In this document: positions 15,066 through 21,000 of the stretch, piece after piece | Layout: each line of letters starts with the position of its first letter | Position numbering within the stretch: the stretch's first letter is position 1 | IMG/VR virus record: IMGVR_UViG_3300036828_000465 | Span: 1 to 21,726 of that record | DNA: 21,726 bases | Strand: one strand, 5' to 3' | DNA from: a virus | Notes under the pieces: model-generated | The model's input: only the letters and a program-made list of their open reading frames with translations | What the model was told of the DNA's origin: nothing | The model's database searches: none | Translations under genes and position numbers: made by a program

Positions 15066-15132
15066 GCGTCGCTCTCCAGCGAATGAAGGTTGCCGCGTGG
15101 GCGAGCATCGCGATCAGGAGAAAGCGGAGCAT
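14878..15132 (-). CDS. Possible short ORF overlapping the glycosyltransferase start
   Basis: An ATG at 15132 overlaps the FkbM-type gene's stop as TGATG and has AAAGGA 5 bases upstream, the best ribosome site in this part. The frame begins MLRFLLIAMLAHAATFIRWR, a hydrophobic signal-like start, but after about 25 codons it runs antagonistically in a different frame over the glycosyltransferase and becomes Arg/Gly/His-rich, typical of shadow translation. It may be a short leader that couples translation to the CTG start of the next gene, or a relic of a gene start after a frame change. An 84-residue functional protein seems unlikely. Confidence 0.25.
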   Translation of the reverse strand: MLRFLLIAMLAHAATFIRWRATPENYLALRHAGANGQDRPDHARARAWHWSFPRHCGRAAGGPGAVRGMGTGMARAADHPSRGT

Positions 15133-15821
15133 CACGATCCTTTCCAGCGGAGGCAGTAATCCCCGCTCCATTCGAATTCGAGATTAGCGCCCCAGCTTTG
15201 CAGGAGCTTCACGGCGCCGAGCTGATCGAGGCCGTAGCGCTGCGGCGTGCCAGGCTTCTGCTCGACGATAATGGTCGGCTTCCATCGCTGGATCGTCTCC
15301 TCGCCACCGAGGATCACGTGTAGCTCGTAACCCTCGCAATCGATCTTGAGAAAATCGACGTGTGTGAGCCGATAGTCATCAAGCCGATTGACCTTGGCGA
15401 AACCGTTCCACCCAGGCGCGTCCTTCGGCACGACATGGGTAATTCCGGAATTGGTCGATTTGTAACGGAAGTAGATATCGCCGTGCTCGTTGCCGAGCGC
15501 GCAATCGTGCAGAGTGACCCGGGCGCCATCCTCCCGGCGGATGTTCTGCGCAAAACATTCCCGGCACTGCGGCATCGGCTCGTACGCCGTCACCTTGGTG
15601 AACATCCGCGAGAAGACCCGCGACCAGAGCCCGACATGCGCGCCAACGTCGACCGCATGGCGGAAGTTCTTGATATACGGGAATGCCTTCGCGAATTTTC
15701 GAAACTGATAGGTCGGAAGCCCATCGAATTCCGGCGCCGCTTTCGCCTCGACCTCAGCGGCGATCACCCGCGGAAGATTGACATCGCCGTCGGGAAACCA
15801 AAGACCGCGAAAATTCTGCAT
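15132..15821 (-). CDS. FkbM-family methyltransferase
   Basis: 229 residues from ATG 15821. It carries SAM-binding features of FkbM-type methyltransferases: AVDVGAHVGLWS (residues 56-67, motif I), the acidic AYEPMP (79-84), NNSGI-like TNSGITHVVP (123-132), and the diagnostic VDFLKIDCEGYELHVILGGE (155-174). Such enzymes usually O-methylate sugars or small molecules. It stands between two glycosyltransferases, so a sugar attached to host surface polysaccharide or to the virion is the likely substrate; that is inference. It is preceded by a 33-residue ORF that ends 5 bases upstream, and its stop overlaps a following ATG (TGATG). Confidence 0.92.
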   Translation of the reverse strand: MQNFRGLWFPDGDVNLPRVIAAEVEAKAAPEFDGLPTYQFRKFAKAFPYIKNFRHAVDVGAHVGLWSRVFSRMFTKVTAYEPMPQCRECFAQNIRREDGARVTLHDCALGNEHGDIYFRYKSTNSGITHVVPKDAPGWNGFAKVNRLDDYRLTHVDFLKIDCEGYELHVILGGEETIQRWKPTIIVEQKPGTPQRYGLDQLGAVKLLQSWGANLEFEWSGDYCLRWKGS

Positions 15822-15826
15822 CTAAA

Positions 15827-15928
15827 CTACAGGTCCGTCTCCCTCACGTCGATCAATTCACGCATTCCTTTAGCGAACGCGGCACAATGCGCTTTGAACC
15901 GTCGCATAAGCATAGCGATCATTCTCAT
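15827..15928 (-). CDS. Small 33-residue basic peptide (hypothetical)
   Basis: The roughly 118 bases between the GT9 and FkbM genes hold one ORF that fills most of the gap. It starts at ATG 15928 with AGGGA about 7 bases upstream and ends five bases before the FkbM ATG. The peptide begins MRMIAMLMRRFKAHCAAFAK and ends in an acidic segment (RELIDVRETDL); it is amphipathic and Met-rich. No family is recognised. The good ribosome site and tight fit favour translation; it could also act only to couple the neighbours. Confidence 0.45.
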   Translation of the reverse strand: MRMIAMLMRRFKAHCAAFAKGMRELIDVRETDL

Positions 15929-15938
15929 TTTGGCTTCC

Positions 15939-16751
15939 CTACATTAGTCGCCGCTGCTTGCGCGTTGCGTCATCGCGCTGCAATTCGCAGACCGCCGCTT
16001 CGAGCACCCGATCGACAGTTATCGCGGCCATCGCGTCCCGGCAGTGCTTGCACGACACGACCGTTCCACAGGGCGGCCCGGGCGCGACGATGTTGCTGTG
16101 CCACGGGTAGCCTGTCGCCTTTGGGCTGTTGAAGCCGCCAAAGATCACAACAGCCGGGATGCCGAGCGCGGCCGCGGCGTGATGCAAACCGCCCTCCGGC
16201 CCAATGTAGAGACGCGCCAGCGACATGACCGTGAGCGCGCCGCGGAACGTCGGCGTGATTACGCGCGTAAGGTGCTCGCCATATTGGTTGCTGGTGGGCC
16301 CGACCGAGATCGGGAATTCGCCCTCGGCCGCCAGCGCGTCGGCAACCGCCAGATAGCGATCGACCGGCCATTGCTTGTTCGCACCGATGCATGCCCCGAC
16401 CGGCTTGACCGCCGGCTCGATGATTATCGGGCGCGGCACCGCCCAGCTCGCGATCGATGCGTGCTCCTGCGCATCGAAATAGATTTCGCCGGGCGGGCAG
16501 CGGAAGTCACGGAACCGCCAGTGGCCCTGATGCAACTCGCCATAGAGCCGGTGACCGCGAAAGTGTTTGATCCATTCGATATCGCGATCGCCTTCGCTGC
16601 CCGGCGGCGCGACGTTGGGATTTCCGCGAAAGATTTCATGGCTCTGCCGGGTCCAGACGATCCGCCGGCCATTGCCAAAGGCAATGCGCTTGCCACGGAT
16701 CGCGGCGCCACGCGCGAGCCCCGACGCAATAACTTCGTCACCATAACCCAT
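15939..16751 (-). CDS. Glycosyltransferase family 9 (heptosyltransferase-like)
   Basis: 270 residues from ATG 16751, preferred over an in-frame TTG at 16778; GGAGG lies 11 bases before the ATG. It starts MGYGDEVIASGLARG, the usual GT9 opening in which the enzyme binds the acceptor. The nucleotide-sugar end is clear: ALTVMSLARLYIGPEGGLHH (172-191), AAAALGIPAVVIFGGFNSP (192-210). Cysteines at 228, 234 and 237 (CGTVVSCKHC) are common near the GT9 C-terminus. GT9 enzymes add heptose or related sugars to LPS core. It is shorter than the ~340 of bacterial WaaF/WaaC. It overlaps the 37-residue membrane peptide gene by 14 bases. Confidence 0.88.
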   Translation of the reverse strand: MGYGDEVIASGLARGAAIRGKRIAFGNGRRIVWTRQSHEIFRGNPNVAPPGSEGDRDIEWIKHFRGHRLYGELHQGHWRFRDFRCPPGEIYFDAQEHASIASWAVPRPIIIEPAVKPVGACIGANKQWPVDRYLAVADALAAEGEFPISVGPTSNQYGEHLTRVITPTFRGALTVMSLARLYIGPEGGLHHAAAALGIPAVVIFGGFNSPKATGYPWHSNIVAPGPPCGTVVSCKHCRDAMAAITVDRVLEAAVCELQRDDATRKQRRLM

Positions 16752-16851
16752 AGAGGCGCCCGCCTCCGAAAATGGCAACCCCGAGCATGGCGATCGAGAT
16801 TATTAGAAGCACGGCCGCGAGCGCCAGGTCTTTGCCGTTCAGCTCGCCCAT
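16738..16851 (-). CDS. 37-residue single-pass membrane peptide
   Basis: This ORF was found between the GT8 and GT9 genes: ATG 16851 to TGA 16738. It overlaps the GT8 end by 13 bases and the GT9 start by 14 bases, which fits coupled translation; GAGAGG lies about 10 bases before the ATG. The peptide is MGELNGKDLALAAVLLIISI followed by AMLGVAIFGGGRLYGLW. Residues ~9-29 form one uninterrupted hydrophobic helix with a short polar N-terminus. Function unknown; a membrane anchor or partner for the neighbouring transferases, or a holin-like peptide, are possible. Confidence 0.55.
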   Translation of the reverse strand: MGELNGKDLALAAVLLIISIAMLGVAIFGGGRLYGLW

Positions 16852-17552
16852 GCGTCGCGCGCCTCTCGCCATTCTCTTGCATAGGGCACGTTCTCGTAGC
16901 CCGCAAACCACGGGCCGCCTTCGGTGAAATGCACGATCTTCGGCTCGATCGCCTTATCGGAATGACCGACAAGGTAGTTCCAAGCCGGGTCGATCGCGCC
17001 GATCAGATCATCGTCAAGCCAGCAGAACCGGTGCAGATCGCGGCCCGGCAAGGAATTGACGAGCGCTGGCGTTAGAAGCGCGTTGGCCGGATGTTCGCAA
17101 TTGAACAGCATCAGCGATGACCAGTTTTTTCTCGGGTACGTCGTCTGCGCCTGGCCGTCCATCTTGATCGTCGCCGCCGGCGCATAGTCGTGTTTGACAC
17201 ACATGACCGCGTACCGTTCATCGGCCGCCGCGAATAGCTCGGCCAGATCGCCAAGCGCGAGCATGTCGGCGTCCAAAAAAAGCGCCCATCCGGTTCTCGC
17301 CAGAATGGGCACCATAAACCGCGCTATTGAGAATTCGGTCGCCATCGGTGCGCCCGAGATCACGTCCCAAAGCTGGCCGTCATGCCGCGCGTGCTCGCGC
17401 CAATAGAGCCCTTGCGCGCGCAACCGCGAGAGCACGAGACCGCGCACGCGAATCGGCTGAGACAGGTGACGCTTGATCGAAGCGCGCGCAACCGCGAATG
17501 CCATCGCCTCTCGCGGGTCGAAGCCCAAATAGATGCTGCGCGGTTGACTCAT
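16839..17552 (-). CDS. Glycosyltransferase, GT8-like (GT-A fold)
   Basis: 237 residues from ATG 17552 with GGGGATAGGG just before it; a TTG at 17576 is in frame but would add only 8 residues. Features: SIYLGFDPREAMAFAVARAS (residues 6-25) as the nucleotide-sugar strand, TEFSIARFMVPIL (72-84), the metal-binding DAD at 94-96 in ALFLDADMLALGDL, WSSLMLFNCEH (144-154), and IVHFTEGGPWF (206-216) whose His is the expected second metal ligand. The pattern is that of GT8-type retaining transferases that use UDP-sugars. It starts the compact run of transferase genes after a 76-base spacer. The donor and acceptor cannot be read from the sequence. Confidence 0.88.
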   Translation of the reverse strand: MSQPRSIYLGFDPREAMAFAVARASIKRHLSQPIRVRGLVLSRLRAQGLYWREHARHDGQLWDVISGAPMATEFSIARFMVPILARTGWALFLDADMLALGDLAELFAAADERYAVMCVKHDYAPAATIKMDGQAQTTYPRKNWSSLMLFNCEHPANALLTPALVNSLPGRDLHRFCWLDDDLIGAIDPAWNYLVGHSDKAIEPKIVHFTEGGPWFAGYENVPYAREWREARDAWAS

Positions 17553-17628
17553 CCCTATCCCCGCTATCTCATGCAACGTCGGCGCGGGCTGTGGAGACCA
17601 TGATAACCATGATGAGACTACGTGTCTC

Positions 17629-18330
17629 TCACATCGCGCCGACGCCGGCCAATGCCGCGTCGATCTGCATCCGCGGAAAGGCCGTGATGCGACTTTCCGG
17701 CGCCGCGTTGATGACCGTCACGCCGGCGAGATCGAGGCGCCGGCGGACCTTGCTGAAGTTCTTCGCCCACTGCACCCAGCGGTCCGTCGGCTGCTCGCGC
17801 CTGTTCATATAGGCACGAGTATCGGCGGAGCCGGCGTCGCCGTTGTAATCATAACCCAGGAGCACAATCCGCTTGGCACGCTTGAGCCACGCGAGATTGA
17901 GCGCGCCAAAGCCCGACGTGCCGCCGGAGCAGATCACGGTCAACTCATCGGACAGGTCCGACAGATCAACGCGCCGAAGAAAGCGGACGCAAGGCGCGTG
18001 CGGAGGCGGCCCGAGCTGCTTGATCTTCGGCACAGCCCAATAGACCGGCATGGTGCGCACCGCATTGAGCATGTCCCGCCATTCCAAATAACGGGGGATG
18101 TCGAGCCCGAAGCCAGCATCGGCCCAGGGAATGTTGAACATTGCGGCCTTGACAGCGAGCACGTGCATCCCGCGCAAGCGCTCGTAATCAAAGCCGCGAA
18201 GCGAAGGGCCGTTGCCGACGATCGCCACCGGCCGATCGTCCCACCAGGGCGGATCAACGGCGGCGAAGTCTGACGTTTGACTCCTTAGTAGCCCACCTTC
18301 GGATTCTTGGTAGCCCGCTGGGTACCCCAC
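17629..18330 (-). CDS. DUF115 / MptE-like protein of phage glycan cassettes
   Basis: The open frame reaches up into the tRNA, so the start must be internal. GTG 18330 is preceded by AAGGAG four bases away and is the only good candidate; the product has 233 residues. Core motifs are RPVAIVGNGPSL (33-44), a Rossmann-like loop, then GLDIPRYLEW (75-84), and the signature ICSGGTSGFGALNLAWLKRA (133-152) followed by KRIVLLGYDYNG (153-164). This matches DUF115/6-hydroxymethylpterin pyrophosphokinase MptE-like proteins, seen in flagellin-glycosylation loci and in many phages near sugar enzymes. Its exact reaction is unknown. It is the first protein gene after the tRNA. Confidence 0.75.
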   Translation of the reverse strand: MGYPAGYQESEGGLLRSQTSDFAAVDPPWWDDRPVAIVGNGPSLRGFDYERLRGMHVLAVKAAMFNIPWADAGFGLDIPRYLEWRDMLNAVRTMPVYWAVPKIKQLGPPPHAPCVRFLRRVDLSDLSDELTVICSGGTSGFGALNLAWLKRAKRIVLLGYDYNGDAGSADTRAYMNRREQPTDRWVQWAKNFSKVRRRLDLAGVTVINAAPESRITAFPRMQIDAALAGVGAM

Positions 18331-18379
18331 TGTTCTCCTTTTCGGTTGCCAAGGTGTTCTACTTTTGGTCCGAGCGGAT

Positions 18380-18457
18380 TGGTTGCGGGGGCCGGATTTG
18401 AACCGAGCGACCTCGGGCTTATGAAACCCGCGAGCTGCCAAACTGCTCTACCCCGCA
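18380..18457 (-). tRNA. tRNA with CAT anticodon (elongator Met or Ile2), CCA encoded
   Basis: Read on the minus strand: acceptor TGCGGGG / CCCCGCA (7 perfect pairs), D-arm GAGC-AGTTTGGCA-GCTC, anticodon stem CGGGT/GCCCG with loop TTCATAA, 6-base variable region, T-arm CTCGG-TTCAAAT-CCGGC, discriminator A, then an encoded CCA. The first T-stem pair is C-C, a mismatch. A paired 1-72 position and the absence of three G-C pairs at 29-31 speak against initiator tRNA, so it is elongator Met or, if the C is modified, Ile(ATA). It lies 8 bases after the T-run of the sheath terminator. Confidence 0.92.
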
Positions 18458-18464
18458 ATGTCAG

Positions 18465-18487
18465 AAAAGCGGCCTAAATTAGGCCGC
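18465..18487 (-). terminator. Rho-independent terminator overlapping the end of the sheath gene
   Basis: On the minus strand GCGGCCTA-ATT-TAGGCCGC is an 8-bp perfect hairpin with a 3-base loop, followed by TTTTC. The sheath stop codon TAA lies within the stem and loop. It would end or attenuate the transcript of the sheath and upstream genes before the tRNA and transferase cassette. Confidence 0.8.
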
Positions 18488-20008
18488 AACAGTTACGTCA
18501 ATTCCTCTATCATATTGAAGACGGAATTGAGCTAGAACGGCAAAAATTCGCAGTTGGTTGATCAGATCGGGCGGGTATAACACGTTAAGGCGGTTGGGGT
18601 CATTAGGGTCGCGCTCCACGATTAGATTCGCTTTGAATGCGTTCACGTTTTCTACGAGACCATTGAATTCATCGATTAGATATTGCGCGACCAGCTCCGC
18701 CCTGATGATCGTCGGCGTGACGATCTTCTGTCCGACTCCGAACCGCGTCCCGTCATCGGCCAGCTTGGAGCGCGGATATTTCGACGTGATCGCGTGCCGC
18801 TGATTGCGAATGAGACGCGAAAGCGTGGCGAGCGTCGTCACCAGCTCGTAAGCGTCATCGCCTTGGCCATAGAGGTTCAGCTGATAACCAGTCGTTTCGC
18901 GCTGGATCATCGGCCAGCCGTTGGGACCGTATTTCTGCGTCGCGAGGCCGTTGTGCGCCAGCGTGTTCAATTCGCTTACCACGTAGCGCTGGTGTAGCGG
19001 CGCGGCGAGAATGCCGGTCAGCTCTAATGTTTGAAGAGGCCGCGCTGGATCGTTTTGCAGCGCGCGGCCAGCCATGGCGGTATAAGCGGCAGTCCACTCC
19101 CAGGTCGGCGACGGCGCCGTCAGCTCGACGGCCATCCAACTAAATATCGCCGCGTTTTGCGTATTGCCCCAAGCGATCGTGGTGGCGAAGTCGCCGCGAT
19201 AGGCGGAATAGATTGTGCCGTACATCTGGCGCATCCAGCCCCAGCGACCTGAGTCGGTGAAACCATATTCCAGGTCCCACAACAGGATCGAAGTACCATC
19301 GTTGTACGGCAGCGCCACGTACTCGTAGCCATAATCCGCGATATTGGCGATCGCGGCGGTGAAATCCGGGACGCCGGCGCCACCGCCCAATTTGTTGCCC
19401 GCCGGATAAGTGATCGTGAGGCCAGGTGGCAGCACTTCGCCGGCGAGCGATCCTCTGTAGCTATCGCGAATGTCGATATCATTGCCGTTCTGCCCACCCC
19501 ATCTGCAGGTCAGTGCAAGCGAGTTGGTAGTCAAGACGCTCGTCACCGGCAGGTCAACGTCGCCGTTGATGGCATCATTGAGCTTGCTCGCCACTATGGC
19601 GGTCGTATCGCTCGCGGTGACTACGACCGAGACGAGCTGGCCGCCGATGTAGAAACTGAGCGTACCGGCATCCGTCGGCGGCGTCGCGATTGTCACTGTT
19701 CCGTGCGCCTTCACCGCGCCAAGCGCATCGGGCACGGGGAGCCCGAACATCTGCTGCGCGAAATTATTTAGCATGAAGATTCGAAACATATCGGCGAGCA
19801 TCGAGCCCTCGCCGAATGCAGCCTTCGCCTGGGCCAGCGTTCCGATAGCTAATGGAATGTTCGGCAGTGCCTTACCGGTCGGAAGCATCTGGCCGACGAG
19901 CAGGCACGCCTCCGGATAGGTCGGCAGGCCCGCCATCGACGGATCGATCTCGACCCAATACAGCGGTTGTTTCCAGTCGGCGGGAAACTGAGCAAATTCG
20001 ATCGGCAT
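18479..20008 (-). CDS. Tail sheath protein, Mu gpL family
   Basis: 509 residues from ATG 20008 with a strong AAGGAG 7 bases upstream. Length is close to Mu gpL (495). Typical features: VEIDPSMAGLPTYPEACLLV near the start, the region FGEGSMLADMFRIFMLNN, a domain with GTVTIATPPTDAGTLSFYIG, then YGYEYVALPYNDGTSILLWD and the C-terminal contractile core RGDFATTIAWGNTQNAAI, LELTGILAAP, GVGQKIVTPTIIRAELVAQY and LRIFAVLAQFRLQYDRG. The sheath contracts around the tube to drive injection. Its stop is inside a terminator hairpin. The tube gene that normally follows is about 4.2 kb away. Confidence 0.95.
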   Translation of the reverse strand: MPIEFAQFPADWKQPLYWVEIDPSMAGLPTYPEACLLVGQMLPTGKALPNIPLAIGTLAQAKAAFGEGSMLADMFRIFMLNNFAQQMFGLPVPDALGAVKAHGTVTIATPPTDAGTLSFYIGGQLVSVVVTASDTTAIVASKLNDAINGDVDLPVTSVLTTNSLALTCRWGGQNGNDIDIRDSYRGSLAGEVLPPGLTITYPAGNKLGGGAGVPDFTAAIANIADYGYEYVALPYNDGTSILLWDLEYGFTDSGRWGWMRQMYGTIYSAYRGDFATTIAWGNTQNAAIFSWMAVELTAPSPTWEWTAAYTAMAGRALQNDPARPLQTLELTGILAAPLHQRYVVSELNTLAHNGLATQKYGPNGWPMIQRETTGYQLNLYGQGDDAYELVTTLATLSRLIRNQRHAITSKYPRSKLADDGTRFGVGQKIVTPTIIRAELVAQYLIDEFNGLVENVNAFKANLIVERDPNDPNRLNVLYPPDLINQLRIFAVLAQFRLQYDRGIDVTVAA

Positions 20009-20783
20009 CGACTTTCTCCTTGCGCGGCCAATGGATCGCGACCGCAGCCGTGATGGTCAGGAGACCAGCAATCGCTTGCGCGATCGCCGCCTCCTGCGTT
20101 TCCAGAAAATCGAGCCAGCCTTCGATATCTGTGGCGGGGATTAACTCGAGCTTCTGCAATTGCCCGACGCTTTCGCCGACGTAATGCAGGCCCAAGAGAA
20201 ACAGCATTCCAGAGATCACGATCAGAATCGGCCGGACCATGATCATGGTGCGCGCCGAGTAGCGCAGCGCCACATACATCCCGATCAGGCAGACCAGAGC
20301 GGTCTGAACGCCAAGCAGAAGCGACGCGAGATCGAAGTCGATCGTGGGATTGAGCACGAGCAGAAAGATCGTCGCTTCCATGCCCTCGCGATAAACGATC
20401 ACGAACGCGGCGAGGATCGGCAGCCACGGCCGCGAGGCCGAGTATGCCGTGATCCGCCGCGTCCATGCCGGGGGTTCGATCGCTGGCGCTTCGGCGAGAA
20501 ACGCCGAAGCCGCGAGCAGGAATATCCAGGCCATTACCAGCATGAACAATTCGAGCCAGTCGGTGAAGAACCGGCTGGCGAATTGCGCGGCATGGCCGAC
20601 GATGACAGCGCTGATCGGCAGTCCGATGAAGACCGCGAGCCCGGCGCCGAGATAGAGGCAGACCCTATTCCGTGACGTTGCCTGGATCAGAAACAGCTCC
20701 AGGCCCAGGAGCGCCAGCACCGCTTCCGTCCCCTCCCGCATCACTACCAGAAACGCTTCGAATGTAATCTGCGGGAGGTGCAT
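19872..20783 (-). CDS. FTR1-family iron permease (phage-borne)
   Basis: 303 residues from ATG 20783, with only a weak ribosome site. Two REGxE motifs, the iron-ligand signature of the FTR1/EfeU family, are present in hydrophobic helices: VVMREGTEAVLALLG (residues 13-27) and IVYREGMEATIFLLV (129-143). Seven hydrophobic segments can be drawn at about 8-33, 40-62, 74-97, 118-144, 152-174, 181-204 and 233-251, the family's usual number. Family members move iron across the cytoplasmic membrane, often with an oxidase or EfeO/EfeB partner; none is in this window. The last 45 residues overlap the sheath gene out of frame and the first codons overlap the DUF2635 gene. It lies in the tail operon, so it should be expressed late in infection. 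Substrate is inferred from family. Confidence 0.9.
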   Translation of the reverse strand: MHLPQITFEAFLVVMREGTEAVLALLGLELFLIQATSRNRVCLYLGAGLAVFIGLPISAVIVGHAAQFASRFFTDWLELFMLVMAWIFLLAASAFLAEAPAIEPPAWTRRITAYSASRPWLPILAAFVIVYREGMEATIFLLVLNPTIDFDLASLLLGVQTALVCLIGMYVALRYSARTMIMVRPILIVISGMLFLLGLHYVGESVGQLQKLELIPATDIEGWLDFLETQEAAIAQAIAGLLTITAAVAIHWPRKEKVDADRICSVSRRLETTAVLGRDRSVDGGPADLSGGVPARRPDASDR

Positions 20784-21000
20784 TGAGGATCGATCCGTCC
20801 ATTAGGCGCCGGTTGGTGAATTGATCGGCTGGCCACGGCGTCGCCGCCGGAAAGCGGTCGAAGCGACGCTTGTCTGATGGGTGATAAAGGAATTTGCGGA
20901 CGCTCTCGTCGCGCGGCCACACGCCGATTTCCGGCCGCCGCTTATTACGAGCGGCTGCGAAAGGGCTGCCTTGGAGCCTCGCCATATCTGACGGTTTCAT
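20665..21000 (-). CDS. Small DUF2635-like protein (Mu gp38 position)
   Basis: 111 residues from ATG 21000, which overlaps the previous stop as ATGA and has AAAGGA 7 bases upstream. Residues ~23-72 fit a DUF2635/gp38-like pattern: PEIGVWPRDESVRKFLYHPS and TPWPADQFTNRRLMDGSI, ending in the typical RR-x-x-DGS. In Mu the equivalent gene lies just before the sheath gene. Residues ~80-111 are Gly/Ser/Ala/Pro-rich, overlap the iron permease gene by 119 bases, and look like a run-on tail rather than part of the fold. Its function in tails is not well known. Confidence 0.65.
   Translation of the reverse strand: MKPSDMARLQGSPFAAARNKRRPEIGVWPRDESVRKFLYHPSDKRRFDRFPAATPWPADQFTNRRLMDGSILNAPPADYIRSVSGSDAGGDGSGAGAPGPGAVSDPGNVTE

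Noticed and set aside
18380-18457. Initiator tRNA-fMet
   Set aside because: Position 1-72 is paired and the anticodon stem lacks three consecutive G-C pairs at 29-31, so it fits elongator Met or Ile2 better.
18380-18457. tRNA as an attachment site for an integrated element
   Set aside because: No integrase and no second copy of a tRNA fragment is visible in the window, so it remains only a possible recombination mark.
20160-20675. Plus-strand open frame of 171 codons
   Set aside because: Antisense to the permease; Asp/Arg/His-rich composition and no recognisable fold.
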